A DNA stretch of 52,947 bases from a bacterium (GCA_018222765.1 JAAEZT010000002.1:249866-302812); one strand, 5' to 3'; positions 25,151 through 34,244 are shown, counted from the stretch's first letter. Program-made: numbers and translations. Notes: generated from the letters alone by a model not told the origin.

Positions 25151-26137
25151 CTACTCCGCAGGCCTCAAGACGATGTTGCGATACTTTACCGAGGTATGAT
25201 CGCCCTGTAGATAGATCGGTCCTGGAGCCATCGCATCGGTATGCATCGCGCCTCCTGTCGGGCCGGGCACGGGCTGGTTATCGACAACCTTCTCTCCATT
25301 GAGAATCACCGTGATATGGCGGCCCACCAAGGTAAGATCATAGGTCTGCCACTTTCCTCCCTCGTAGCCCGCATTCTTGGATGGAGCCACCCGACCAAAA
25401 ATCGCGCCAACTCCCTGAAGACCCTGCATGCGGCTGTCACGGTCCACGACCTGGGCCTCATACATCCCACGAAGATAGACGCCGCTGTTGCGATCCCTCT
25501 CGACGAGAAATTCGATGTGTAATTTGAAATCTCCAAAAACCGCTTCGGTGCGCAGATTTCCATAAGCACCCGTCGCCGAGAAATCCGTCTTAGGTGTTTC
25601 GTTCACTAATAAGCCATCTTTCACGGACCAGCCATTGAGCTTTTCGGGGCGGCGCAATTTCCAACCGGTGAGATCTTTGCCATTGAAGAGGGTAACGGGC
25701 TTTCCAAATTTCACCTTGGCAAGATCAGGCTTAGGCGGCATGGGCGGAACAAACTTTCCCGTGAAGGGATCCTTCTCCTCACGACCATCCGGAAATAACG
25801 AAATCACCTCTCCGACAAGCTTGCCATTCTCAGACCACACTACCGCTCGTGTCGTTCGGACCAATTTCCCATTCTTCCCGCCCTTGCGAAATTTCTTGAT
25901 GGGAATGTAAATCTTTTCTTCCTTCACCGTCACATTGGAGAGTGGCTTGATACTCCCCACATCCACCGCCATCGCGACACTTGGAAGCCCATCTTTTTCA
26001 CTCACGCTCAGCCATCCCGCTTCACCCGATTTAAGATTGAGCGACCAATCACCCAACATCTCTTTGGGAATCGACTCTGCATTTCCCCCCATCGGTGAAA
26101 ACACCATCCAGCTTAAAAAGAGCAATCTACTCATCAT
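25151..26137 (-). CDS. 3-keto-disaccharide hydrolase family (DUF1080) protein
   Basis: The 328-residue exported protein (signal MMSRLLFLSWMVFSPMGGNA) has an N-terminal domain of about 130 residues and a C-terminal DUF1080 beta jelly-roll (about 145-328). DUF1080 marks are VTLFNGKDLTGWKLRRPEKL, WSVKDGLLVNETP, FLVERDRNSGVYLRGMYEAQ, KWQTYDLTLVGRHITVILNG and IYLQGDHTSVKYRNIVLRPA. Some DUF1080 proteins cleave 3-keto-glycosides; many others are uncharacterised sugar-binding lectin-like proteins. It lies between the two candidate selenoprotein genes, 106 nt from the divergent thioredoxin-like gene and upstream of the SHD1 gene on the same strand. Confidence 0.92.
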   Translation of the reverse strand: MMSRLLFLSWMVFSPMGGNAESIPKEMLGDWSLNLKSGEAGWLSVSEKDGLPSVAMAVDVGSIKPLSNVTVKEEKIYIPIKKFRKGGKNGKLVRTTRAVVWSENGKLVGEVISLFPDGREEKDPFTGKFVPPMPPKPDLAKVKFGKPVTLFNGKDLTGWKLRRPEKLNGWSVKDGLLVNETPKTDFSATGAYGNLRTEAVFGDFKLHIEFLVERDRNSGVYLRGMYEAQVVDRDSRMQGLQGVGAIFGRVAPSKNAGYEGGKWQTYDLTLVGRHITVILNGEKVVDNQPVPGPTGGAMHTDAMAPGPIYLQGDHTSVKYRNIVLRPAE

Positions 26138-26243
26138 TGCAAAATCGTTTCATGACGAAATTCCGTCCCATTCGCAATATCGAATTCAATTCGATCCCAA
26201 CTCTCTCATCGACACCAATTCCATCTGTCTCTACAAGAACAGT

Positions 26244-27293
26244 ATGATTAGAACAGTCGTCTCCTTGACCTTCGCGATGATGATCGGGTTCCTTCCGGTC
26301 GCGTCCATGGCTCAAGACACCTCCGGTCCAACGATCTCCGAAATCATTAAAACTCACGAAGACGCCGTCGAGGTCCTCTATGAGAAGATGCGCGGAAAAT
26401 CCCGAGAAGAACAACAAAAGCTCTACAAGGCCGAATACCCCAAACCTGACCAGGCAATTGAATTAATCACCGCTCTCGTCACCGCAAATCCGGGAGGCTC
26501 CGCCAGCCTCGATGGCATCGATTGGCTTCTAAGATACTCAGGCCAAAAAGGGCTCGATCCCGCCCTCTACAAGGTGCTCGAAACACATCACCTCCACCGC
26601 GACAAGCTCCAAGCTATCGTTCTGAAAATGGTCCGGAGTCGAACTCCCGAAACGCAAAACTTTCTCACCACGGTCAGCGAGAAAAGCAAAATTAAAGATG
26701 TCCGTGGTGCCGCAATTCTCTCCCTCATGAAAAGAATCGAGCGCGACAAAGAAAAAGAAGACGAACATACCGCGCTTGCCAAAAAATTATTCGCCGAGCA
26801 TCCCCACCTTGTCATCAATGGCCGCAACGTCACCAAATCCATCAAAGCCAAACGCGAGGCCGAAGAGAAACTCGCCATCGGGAAAGTGGCTCCAGAGATC
26901 ATTGGAAAAGATGTTGATGGCAATGAAATGAAACTTTCCGACTATCGGGGGAAGATCGTCGTCCTCGACTTTTGGGGTGATTGGTGAGGCCCCTGCAGAG
27001 CAATGTATCCCCACGAGCGGTCGCTCGTTGCGCGGATGAAAGACAAGCCTTTCACCATCCTGGGTGTGAACAGTGATTCTGCCGAAAGGTACAAAACCGC
27101 CATCAAAGAAAACGAAATTACCTGGCCTTCATTTTGGGACGGCGGAAAAACCGGTGGCCCCATCGCAACCGATTGGGCCGTCCGGGGTTGGCCCACGATC
27201 TACATCCTCGATACCGAGGGCGTGATCCGATACAAGAATACCCGCGGAAAGGCCATGGATGAAGCCGTCGATGCCCTGATGGAAGAGCTCTAA
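26244..27293 (+). CDS. Selenoprotein: exported TlpA/redoxin-like thioredoxin-fold protein with UGPC active site
   Basis: Read through the TGA at 26985-26987, the frame gives 349 residues. A signal peptide (MIRTVVSLTFAMMIGFLPVA) is followed by a helical domain (about 25-215) and a redoxin/TlpA domain: GKVAPEIIGKDVDGNEMKLS, then VVLDFWGDW-U-GPCRAMYPHE. Sec248 takes the place of the first cysteine of the CGPC motif, and Cys251 is the resolving cysteine. The fold continues with FTILGVNSDSAERYK and the cis-proline motif RGWPTIYILD. The upstream and downstream parts are in the same frame. Selenium at this position would give a highly reactive disulfide reductase or peroxidase outside the cytoplasm. 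A SECIS-like hairpin follows. The frame is open further upstream, but that part overlaps the divergent DUF1080 gene and lacks a signal peptide. Confidence 0.93.
27011..27030 (+). promoter_or_regulatory. SECIS-like hairpin after the TGA of the thioredoxin-like gene
   Basis: ACGAGC and GCTCGT (27013-27018 and 27023-27028) form a perfect 6-bp stem around the loop GGTC, with one further C-G pair after a mismatch. The loop starts 31 nt after the TGA, within the bacterial SECIS range of 16-37 nt. The hairpin lies within codons for HERSLV. SelB is expected to bind it and deliver Sec-tRNA. Confidence 0.78.
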
Positions 27294-27358
27294 TCGCATC
27301 TTCTTTTTTCCGCTAAAACCATCCCCAGCCACTCTTTTTTGGCCTTAGGGCAAGCCCA

Positions 27359-28027
27359 TTAGGTATCCAAAACTCCATCGCGTGTTTTTCCTTTTTCATT
27401 CACCTGCCAGTAACGACGGGTCAGCGGATTGAGACAGGTCAGCCAGCCATCCGGACGGCAGGCCCCGGTATCAATACAAATACTGTGACCGAGGTCGTTA
27501 GGATAGCCGGAACGTTGCACGGTGTGTCCGCAGATCACCTGCTTGCCTGAGATATGGGGCCGGGCATCGGGGAATCGACGCCAGGCCATTTCCTCAGGGT
27601 CCTGCTTCTCCAAGGGAAGATCGGGATCCAACCCTCCATGCACAAAAATACAGTGACCGGTTTCGTAGTAAGGCAGACCGTTTTTAATGAAGCCCCAGTG
27701 TTTTTTAGGAACATTATCCAGTTTGGCACCATAGGAGATGACTGTCTCGAGACCTCCGACATCGCACCAATATCCAAAGTGCTCCGAAGACTTCGTGGCC
27801 TCTTCCATGATCTGCTCATGGTTGCCTTTGATGAGAACCAACTCTGATTCCAGCTTCCAATCGAGGAGGTATTCGACCACGCCCTTGGAATTCGGCCCCC
27901 GGTCCACGTAATCACCCAACATGACCACAATGTCCCCCTTTTTAGGTTTTACCCAATCAACAAGTTGTTGCAACGATGATGCACAACCATGAACATCACC
28001 TATGGCCAATATCCTCCCCACGGCCAT
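27359..28027 (-). CDS. PPP-family metallophosphatase (serine/threonine or ApaH-like)
   Basis: The 222-residue cytoplasmic protein has the full set of PPP metal-site motifs: GDVHG (residue 8 on), GDYVDRGP, KGNHE, FVHGG and CGHT. These ligate two metal ions. Bacterial relatives remove phosphate from serine/threonine or tyrosine residues (PrpA/PrpB-like) or split diadenosine tetraphosphate (ApaH-like, which are usually longer). Sequence alone does not decide. The start MAVGRILAIGDVHG fits family N-termini. It is the last gene of a four-gene minus-strand run starting at 31672, 31 nt after the YdjM-like gene, and it converges on the selenoprotein gene with 65 nt between. Confidence 0.92.
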   Translation of the reverse strand: MAVGRILAIGDVHGCASSLQQLVDWVKPKKGDIVVMLGDYVDRGPNSKGVVEYLLDWKLESELVLIKGNHEQIMEEATKSSEHFGYWCDVGGLETVISYGAKLDNVPKKHWGFIKNGLPYYETGHCIFVHGGLDPDLPLEKQDPEEMAWRRFPDARPHISGKQVICGHTVQRSGYPNDLGHSICIDTGACRPDGWLTCLNPLTRRYWQVNEKGKTRDGVLDT

Positions 28028-28058
28028 TTCTAGGTCATCGATTTACCCATTGCCAATC

Positions 28059-29225
28059 TCAAAACGGCTTCATTTCCTCCCAACGACGCTGATTTCCCCA
28101 GAGACGCTCCAGAACCAAGTCCAGGGCCCCCTTGTAATCCATTTCGCCGGGGCGATAGGAGGGCGCAACCATCTTGCCCTCATCGTCGTAGCTGAGATGC
28201 CACTGGAAGACCGGTATCTGATAATCGTGGCTCGGATCTCGGTGCTCGGAAAAGCGCATATCGACCAGAATGACCTTCCCATCTGGTCCCCGACGAGCAA
28301 GCCAATGGTCCCTCGCAAACCACTTCAATGCCCCAAATAATTCCTGGCCCTCGAAGGCTTGCGCGAGCTCGTGTCTCTTCTCGTAATAATCATACCTCCC
28401 GGGCTCCCGGTCAAAAGGTGACCAATAAGTCACCCAGTATCCCTTTTCAGTCTCAACCAAGGCCCGCCACAAAATCACGTTCGCAAATGTCGGTGAAACC
28501 GACACGATCTTCGCGCCCGGAATCTCTTCCTCTATTCGGCTGCTTACCTGGCTGCAGGCCCAACCTTTCATCACGAAACTGAAGACCACATAGAGACAGC
28601 TCAGCGAAATCCCGATCTTCGCCAATCGCTGGCTCGTCGGTTCGATTTCGGGTTTCTGTTCCACCAGTTCCTCCATCTCGGGGGATAACCCGATCTCATC
28701 GGATTCAGAAAACTCTGCCCGCGCCTTGGACCACTTTCTACCCCAGAAGATTCTTTTTAAAAAATACACCAAGCCTCTGATCGGACGAATCATCAGACAG
28801 AACAACAGTGGTAGAGTGAAAAAGAGATCGATGATCGCCATATTGTTAAGGGAAACCCGGTGATCCGAAAAAGGTTCGTAGATTTGGGTACCATAAGTCG
28901 TGAAGACATCGATCAAGACATGGGTGCTCCAAACGAGAAACACAAACCAACTGGCCCGCCTCGCGGAAACTCCTTTCTTGCGATGTAAGAGCTCCAGCGG
29001 TTTCGCAAAGACAAAGCTGGCCACAATCATGGCGAACAACGAATGGGAAATCCCGCGATGCCATTTCAATCTCGCTACCTCATCCAACCACGGATAGGCA
29101 ATGATATCGAGATCCGGCAGCGTCCCAAAAAATAGCCCCCAGGCCATCCCCTTCCAACCCAGTTTACGACCAAGAACAAGCTCGCCAACGACACCACCCA
29201 AGGCGGCTTGTGTAATGGAATCCAC
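28059..29225 (-). CDS. YdjM/DUF457-type membrane-bound metal-dependent hydrolase
   Basis: The 388-residue protein starts MDSITQAALGGVVGELVLGR and carries DUF457/YdjM motifs: the DLD in FFGTLPDLDIIAYPWLDE, HRGISHSLFAMIVASFVFA and STHVLIDVFTTYGTQIYEPF, together forming a membrane-embedded Asp/His metal site. About five hydrophobic segments lie in the first 190 residues, and another follows at about 215 (LAKIGISLSCLYVVFSFVMK). The C-terminal 150 residues are extracytoplasmic or cytoplasmic and soluble. Relatives are linked to phospholipase-like and LexA-regulated functions, but the substrate is unknown. It follows the TauE/SafE gene by 41 nt. Confidence 0.9.
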   Translation of the reverse strand: MDSITQAALGGVVGELVLGRKLGWKGMAWGLFFGTLPDLDIIAYPWLDEVARLKWHRGISHSLFAMIVASFVFAKPLELLHRKKGVSARRASWFVFLVWSTHVLIDVFTTYGTQIYEPFSDHRVSLNNMAIIDLFFTLPLLFCLMIRPIRGLVYFLKRIFWGRKWSKARAEFSESDEIGLSPEMEELVEQKPEIEPTSQRLAKIGISLSCLYVVFSFVMKGWACSQVSSRIEEEIPGAKIVSVSPTFANVILWRALVETEKGYWVTYWSPFDREPGRYDYYEKRHELAQAFEGQELFGALKWFARDHWLARRGPDGKVILVDMRFSEHRDPSHDYQIPVFQWHLSYDDEGKMVAPSYRPGEMDYKGALDLVLERLWGNQRRWEEMKPF

Positions 29226-29266
29226 GGCGGGAAAATAGGGTAGGTTTCCGATTTGTCAGGCCTCGA

Positions 29267-29635
29267 TCACTTCATGATGAGCATTTTCGCACCCACCACA
29301 ATCATAAGCACTCCAAAGATCTTCGTCAGCTGTTGATTACTCAAGCTCCTCATCAAATCCGAACCATACCAGGCCGCCACGACCGCACCCAAGGCGGTAA
29401 TCCCAACGATCTTCCAGTCGATTAAATTTGATTTGGAGGTGATATTATTCGCCGTCGCCGAAAGTCCGGACACCACCACGACCGCCAGCGAAGTCGCCAC
29501 CGCGGTCTTCTGAGTCATCCCCAACATCAGCACGAAAGCGGGCACCATGATGATGCCTCCGCCCACGCCACACAGAGCCCCAGCCAGGCCCGCAACCACC
29601 CCGACCAAGAGACACGTCAGCAATAATTTTCCCAT
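29267..29635 (-). CDS. TauE/SafE family half-size membrane transporter
   Basis: The 122-residue protein has four hydrophobic segments and the TauE/SafE N-terminal pattern LLLTCLLVGVVAGLAGALCG, then VGGGIIMVPAFVLMLGM and TAVATSLAVVVVSGLSAT. It is about half the usual 240-260 residues, a known short form that may work as a dimer; family members export sulfite, sulfonates or other organic anions. The start is normal and the last helix ends in a short basic tail (KMLIMK), so truncation is not evident. It is 42 nt downstream of the propeller-cytochrome gene. Confidence 0.9.
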   Translation of the reverse strand: MGKLLLTCLLVGVVAGLAGALCGVGGGIIMVPAFVLMLGMTQKTAVATSLAVVVVSGLSATANNITSKSNLIDWKIVGITALGAVVAAWYGSDLMRSLSNQQLTKIFGVLMIVVGAKMLIMK

Positions 29636-29677
29636 GAAGAACTTCTAGCCGATCCCACCGGGCTCGGCAAACCCGTA

Positions 29678-31672
29678 TTACTTCAAGGTCTTGATCCAAC
29701 CGACGAGCGCCTTCTGCTCCAACACGGAAAGATTGAGCGCAGGCATCGCAGGTGGGTAGCCTTCCGGAGTCTCGGCCAGTGGAGTGCCGATGGAACGAAG
29801 AAGATAATCATCGTCCACCGTGACCGTCACTTTTTTGCCATCACGAATCACGGTTTGCTTCTTTCCAAAAAGCCCTTTGAAGGACGGACCGGCAAGGCGA
29901 TTTCCATCAAGCGTATGACAAGCCGCGCAAATCGCTTTGTATTGCGCCTGAGCATACTTCATCGGGTCTTTCCTCACATCCAAACCTGCTGCCACGAGCT
30001 CGGTGCTGCCACCGCCCTGGTGCCGAATCATAGTATACCATCCGGTGTCTTTATAGAGTTGCAGGTTCTTCAACTTTACTTCGATGACCCAGCCGACATT
30101 CTCGTTACTGTATTTCTGATGCGTCACAAATGGTGGCGAGTTGTCACGGATGCCAGGCATGGTCAGGCGAATTCTTTTCCCATCTTTGCTCAATTGCTTC
30201 TTGGTGATTTCAAGCCCCTCTTCACCAAAATTGCGCCCACCATAACCATTCGTCGGTATATAGGTCCATTGCTTGGTCGCAAATTGAATCCCATCCAACT
30301 GCGATTGATCAATCGCTTTGAAAAGCTCGATCTCCAGGCCCCCGGGCATATCCCGGATCGCCACCATCTCGTTGAAATCAGCTGGGACATCTGAAACAAA
30401 CGACAGCCGCTGTAATCCGCAGTGCGGCTTAGGCTCTTCATTGGGCTTGGGAAGAAATTGCCAGAGTCCCCCATGCCCGATATGGCCGAGGTAATACTTT
30501 TCATCCGGTCCCTTCACAATGCGGTTCGGCCCTGCCGTAAATCCTTTCTTCCCCTCCGCATCGTGTCCGCCGGAGTGCAGAAAAACCGCTCCCTGCCAAA
30601 CTCCTTCCACTTCTTCGAGAAAGACACGATTGAGACGACCCAAGGTCAACTCGCCCATCAACCACTGGTCGTTGTATACCGAAAGCGCGCCTTTCAACCC
30701 CTTCAGCTTGATGGGCTGGGTCGGCGAGCGATTCACAATTCCCTGTGGCAGGTGCACCGTCGTCGGCGTCTGATACCGAGAACCACCAGTATTTGAATCG
30801 ACATTCTCAGGCTGAAAGGCCGCAATATTGGTATTTCCCTTCTTAAGCAAATAGTGCCCGTAGAACCCACCTTGGGTCAGGCGGATAAATTCATTGGAGG
30901 GGTTAAACACGCCCTGATTATCCACCACCACGATTTCATTCTCGTCGCCCACCGCAAAGCCATTCGGGGTCCGGTATCCACCGGCATAGTAGGAAATGTC
31001 CACCTCCGACGGCTTCTCCGTCCCCGTGATCGGGCCAAGTAAAAAGGTCGACCCCCGCTTCGTCTTCGGATTTACCGTGACATTCAAATCACGCGAGCCA
31101 CCAAGACGAATCGAGGTCGTGAAGTTCCCCGCAAGGTAGGTCCCCCCCTCCCGCTTGATCGTTTCAAAGCCCACGGTATAAGTATGGAAATTCGGCTGCG
31201 ACGTACCATCCATGAGAACGACTTTTTCATCGACCGTGAATACCCCGTCGCCATTCTTGTCCTCGAGACGCGAGATCTTATCCTTCTCCCCCACATAAAT
31301 CTTCCCTTCGAAAACCGCGATCGCCGTGGGCTCGTAGAGGTCTCCCATCAGACGGTGTGCTTTGATCTTGGCGCGCTCCGAATTCCCCACCAAGCCGGTC
31401 ACTTTGAAAATCTCCCCTTTTTTAAAGGGCGCCTTGTTCTGCCGATCGGGCGTAAATACGGAAACAAAGAGATCATCCCCTTGAAACGCCATCGCGGAGA
31501 TCTTCAACTCCACCTCATCGAGCGGATACACGTTTTCCAATTTCACAAGCGGATGCAAGCGATCCGCAGCCACCCCGGCACCGAGCTTGGGACTGAATTT
31601 CTTTTTCTTCTTCGGCTTGGCCTGAGCCATCACGAAGGCCGGAAAGAGGATGAGGGTGAGAAGCAACTTCAT
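29678..31672 (-). CDS. Exported beta-propeller protein with C-terminal cytochrome c domain
   Basis: The 664-residue protein has a signal peptide (MKLLLTLILFPAFVMAQAKP) and a lysine-rich spacer. Its large domain resembles PQQ/sorbosone dehydrogenase-type propellers (KISAMAFQGDDLFVSVFTPD, YEPTAIAVFEGKIYVGEKDK, GYRTPNGFAVGDENEIVVVD). A C-terminal mono-haem cytochrome c domain has the motif CAACH at Cys582, LAGPSFKGLFGK, and a likely axial methionine in YPPAMPALNLSV. The cytochrome end suggests that electrons from an extracytoplasmic oxidation are passed on; the substrate is unknown. It is the first gene of the minus-strand run to 27359, divergent from the SASA esterase gene with 78 nt between. 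Confidence 0.88.
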   Translation of the reverse strand: MKLLLTLILFPAFVMAQAKPKKKKKFSPKLGAGVAADRLHPLVKLENVYPLDEVELKISAMAFQGDDLFVSVFTPDRQNKAPFKKGEIFKVTGLVGNSERAKIKAHRLMGDLYEPTAIAVFEGKIYVGEKDKISRLEDKNGDGVFTVDEKVVLMDGTSQPNFHTYTVGFETIKREGGTYLAGNFTTSIRLGGSRDLNVTVNPKTKRGSTFLLGPITGTEKPSEVDISYYAGGYRTPNGFAVGDENEIVVVDNQGVFNPSNEFIRLTQGGFYGHYLLKKGNTNIAAFQPENVDSNTGGSRYQTPTTVHLPQGIVNRSPTQPIKLKGLKGALSVYNDQWLMGELTLGRLNRVFLEEVEGVWQGAVFLHSGGHDAEGKKGFTAGPNRIVKGPDEKYYLGHIGHGGLWQFLPKPNEEPKPHCGLQRLSFVSDVPADFNEMVAIRDMPGGLEIELFKAIDQSQLDGIQFATKQWTYIPTNGYGGRNFGEEGLEITKKQLSKDGKRIRLTMPGIRDNSPPFVTHQKYSNENVGWVIEVKLKNLQLYKDTGWYTMIRHQGGGSTELVAAGLDVRKDPMKYAQAQYKAICAACHTLDGNRLAGPSFKGLFGKKQTVIRDGKKVTVTVDDDYLLRSIGTPLAETPEGYPPAMPALNLSVLEQKALVGWIKTLK

Positions 31673-31750
31673 AAAAAGGTTTTAGAGCGAGCAATCCGGA
31701 TTGCCAATTTATTGATTGGCTTAAATCTTCAAGAGTCCACGATCATCGGG

Positions 31751-32947
31751 ATGAAACCACTTTTTCTCTCGCTCATTCTTTGTGCCTCCACCTCCTGCGC
31801 CAAACCACTCAAGGTTTTCATTCTTGCCGGACAATCCAACATGGAAGGTCACGCCAAGATCTCTTCCTTCGATCACATCGGAATGGATCCCAAGACTGCG
31901 CCCATGCTCAGGGAGATGCGCGACAAGGACGGCAACCCGCGCGTTCTCGATAATGTTCGCGTCTCCTACCTCACCGGTGGAAAAGTAAATGGCGTCGGCA
32001 CCGGTCCACTCACAGCAGGATTCGGATCACGAAAAGACCCGACCCAAAACGGCGAAAAAATCGGGCCCGAATTTACCTTCGGTATCTACATGGAAAAGCT
32101 CCTCAACGAACCCATCCTCATCATCAAGACCGCCTGGGGCGGCAAGTCCATTAACACTAACTTCCGTCCTCCCAGCGCCGGACCCTACGTATTCAACGAC
32201 AAACAAATCGAAAATTATAAGAAACAAAACAAAGACGTGAAAGCCGAGCTCGCAGCACGCAACGAAGCCGCCGGAGTTTACTACAAATACATGGTGGACC
32301 ACGTTAAAAAGACTCTCGCCGATCCCGGCAAAGTGCATCCCGCCTACAATGCCAAGGACGGCTATGAACTCGCGGGCTTCGTCTGGTTCCAGGGATGGAA
32401 CGATATGGTCGATTCCGGCACCTACCCCAACCGCAGCCAGCCTGGTGGATACGATAAATACAGCGAAGTACTCGCCCACTTTATCCGCGACGTCCGCAAG
32501 GATCTTACCGCGCCAAAAATGCCCTTTATCATCGGAGTAATGGGAGCCGGTGGCCCCACCAAGGATTACGGCAAAAACCAACAACGCTACAAATCAACGC
32601 ACGATGGATTCCGCCAAGCCATGGCTGCTCCGGCTTCCATGCCTGAGTTCAAAGACAACGTCATCGCAGTCCTCACCGAGAACAGCTGGGACCCCGAACT
32701 CGATGCCGCCGCCGAAAAGCGAAACCTCATCAACAATAAGAAAAAGGAACTCCAAAAGGGACAACTCTCCAAAAAGGAACAAGCCGCAGAGCTTGAAAAG
32801 TTCACCGCAAAAACTCTCACCGAGCGCGACGAAAAACTCCTCACAGGCATCACCAACGCCGACTACCACTACAAAGGCTCCGCCAAAATCCTCGGCCAAA
32901 TCGGCAAAGCTTTCGCCGAAGCCAACTACCAACTCCTAAAAAAGTAG
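31751..32947 (+). CDS. SASA-type carbohydrate esterase (sialate O-acetylesterase-like)
   Basis: The 398-residue exported protein (signal MKPLFLSLILCASTSC) has the SASA/DUF303 motifs: LAGQSNMEGH with the nucleophile serine, IIKTAWGGKSINTNFRPPS, and the block WFQGWNDMVD. The C-terminal 80 residues are lysine-rich and helical (NLINNKKKELQKGQLSKKEQ), and the sequence ends in DYHYKGSAKILGQIGKAFAE, which holds the probable catalytic Asp/His pair (A-D-YHY). Members remove acetyl groups from sialic acids, xylan or other glycans. A possible lipid-attachment cysteine (STSC) lies at the signal peptide end. The longer frame from 31184 is rejected because it is antisense to the upstream gene. Confidence 0.88.
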   Translation: MKPLFLSLILCASTSCAKPLKVFILAGQSNMEGHAKISSFDHIGMDPKTAPMLREMRDKDGNPRVLDNVRVSYLTGGKVNGVGTGPLTAGFGSRKDPTQNGEKIGPEFTFGIYMEKLLNEPILIIKTAWGGKSINTNFRPPSAGPYVFNDKQIENYKKQNKDVKAELAARNEAAGVYYKYMVDHVKKTLADPGKVHPAYNAKDGYELAGFVWFQGWNDMVDSGTYPNRSQPGGYDKYSEVLAHFIRDVRKDLTAPKMPFIIGVMGAGGPTKDYGKNQQRYKSTHDGFRQAMAAPASMPEFKDNVIAVLTENSWDPELDAAAEKRNLINNKKKELQKGQLSKKEQAAELEKFTAKTLTERDEKLLTGITNADYHYKGSAKILGQIGKAFAEANYQLLKK

Positions 32948-32975
32948 CCGAAAACTTTGCTTTTGGTGCGAATCC

Positions 32976-34244
32976 CTAGTTTCTCTTCAACCGAATCCGG
33001 CGGTATTCCATCTGCCCCCGGTCGCCCTCGAGACCAATCGGTCCGCTCGGTGGCAGCTTGAATTCCGATTCGAGGACTTCGCCATTGCAGGTGCAATGCG
33101 CCACCCGGCCTTTGACTTCCACGACGATTTCATTCCAATCACCTGCTTTGTATTTCTTCAACTCCTTATACGGCCCGGCCACCAAATAGTCGCGGCATTG
33201 TAGCTGTGGCTTCCGAATAAAGACACCACTATCCGCCCCAGCATTGGCTCGGAATTCCAACTTCAGAGTAAAGTCGCTTCCAAATTCCTGATGCGTCCAA
33301 AGCTGCGTAAAAGCCCGACCTTCCGGTGGAGTGGTCACGATCAAGCGACCATGCTTCGCGAGGTAGCGATGCTCCTTACTGTTGATCTTCCCATCAAAGT
33401 TCTCCGTCTTTTTCAGCGTTTTTTTCTGACGATATCCCCAGCCGGTGAGATCCTTGCCGTTGAATAACATCTCATATCCCGGCTCGGGTTTGAAGTCATC
33501 GACGGGAACTCCCACCAAATTGAGCGTCTCCAATACCGGACGCAAAGTATTCCCCCACATTTGATACCCAACTTTATTGGGGTGAAGAAGGTCGTTAAAC
33601 TCGGCCTTACGGGCATTCCCCTTTTCATTTGCAAACAAAGCCCAGGTATTGATCACCGTGATCTGCCGGTCCCCCTTCACCGCCGCCGCGTAGAGCTTAT
33701 TGATCTCCTTGATCTTCTCCGCCGGTCGCTTCTTTGATTCGTGACTCGGAAAGACATTGCAGAGCACAATTGGCATCTCACTATTCGCCGCCTTTAGCTC
33801 CGCAATGATCAACTTGAGATTCCCCGCGATCACCGCTGGCTCAGCGCCTTCTTCCAGATCATTCGTTCCCATCAACATCACCACGCCCGATGGCTTGAGC
33901 GATAGGACATCTTCCTTGAGACGAAGCAACATCCCGCGAGTGGTGTCTCCGCTGATCCCCCGGTTAGCTACTTCGGCATCGAAAGCGCCGCCGATATTAT
34001 CGCCCCAACCCTGCGTGATCGAATCACCAAAAAACACCAAGGCACCCTGCTTCACATCCACTTCCTTGGCCCACGCGCTGCGCTTCCTTGTCCACAATTT
34101 TTGAAACCAATCATATCTCCTGATCGGACCCGCTCCCGGCAGGCCCTCGTCGGTTTTCGGAATATCGAAGGCACTCGCATCCTGGGCATGAAGCGAAGTG
34201 AGTAATAATAGGCAAAGTGCTTGAGGAAGAAAAAATCGTCTCAT
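32976..34244 (-). CDS. SGNH/GDSL hydrolase fused to a DUF1080 domain
   Basis: The 422-residue exported protein (signal MRRFFLPQALCLLLLTSLHA) joins two enzymes. Residues about 40-225 form an SGNH hydrolase: block I FFGDSITQGWG, block II ANRGISGDTT, block III MGTNDLEEG and block V NDLLHPNKVGY. Residues about 240-422 form a DUF1080 domain: YEMLFNGKDLTGWGYRQKKT, FRANAGADSGVFIRKPQLQC, DWNEIVVEVKGRVAHCTCNG. The product may de-esterify and then cut or bind the same glycan. It is the last gene of a minus-strand run of three (35834 to 32976), though a 177-nt gap precedes it. Confidence 0.9.
   Translation of the reverse strand: MRRFFLPQALCLLLLTSLHAQDASAFDIPKTDEGLPGAGPIRRYDWFQKLWTRKRSAWAKEVDVKQGALVFFGDSITQGWGDNIGGAFDAEVANRGISGDTTRGMLLRLKEDVLSLKPSGVVMLMGTNDLEEGAEPAVIAGNLKLIIAELKAANSEMPIVLCNVFPSHESKKRPAEKIKEINKLYAAAVKGDRQITVINTWALFANEKGNARKAEFNDLLHPNKVGYQMWGNTLRPVLETLNLVGVPVDDFKPEPGYEMLFNGKDLTGWGYRQKKTLKKTENFDGKINSKEHRYLAKHGRLIVTTPPEGRAFTQLWTHQEFGSDFTLKLEFRANAGADSGVFIRKPQLQCRDYLVAGPYKELKKYKAGDWNEIVVEVKGRVAHCTCNGEVLESEFKLPPSGPIGLEGDRGQMEYRRIRLKRN

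Noticed and set aside
24470-26987. TGA read as tryptophan (alternative genetic code)
   Set aside because: Other genes in the window use TGG for Trp and end properly at TGA (for example the COG2509 gene at 1482-1484), and only two genes carry an internal TGA, each with a SECIS-like hairpin.
29267-29635. TauE/SafE gene as a truncated pseudogene
   Set aside because: The half-size form with four helices is common, and both ends look natural.
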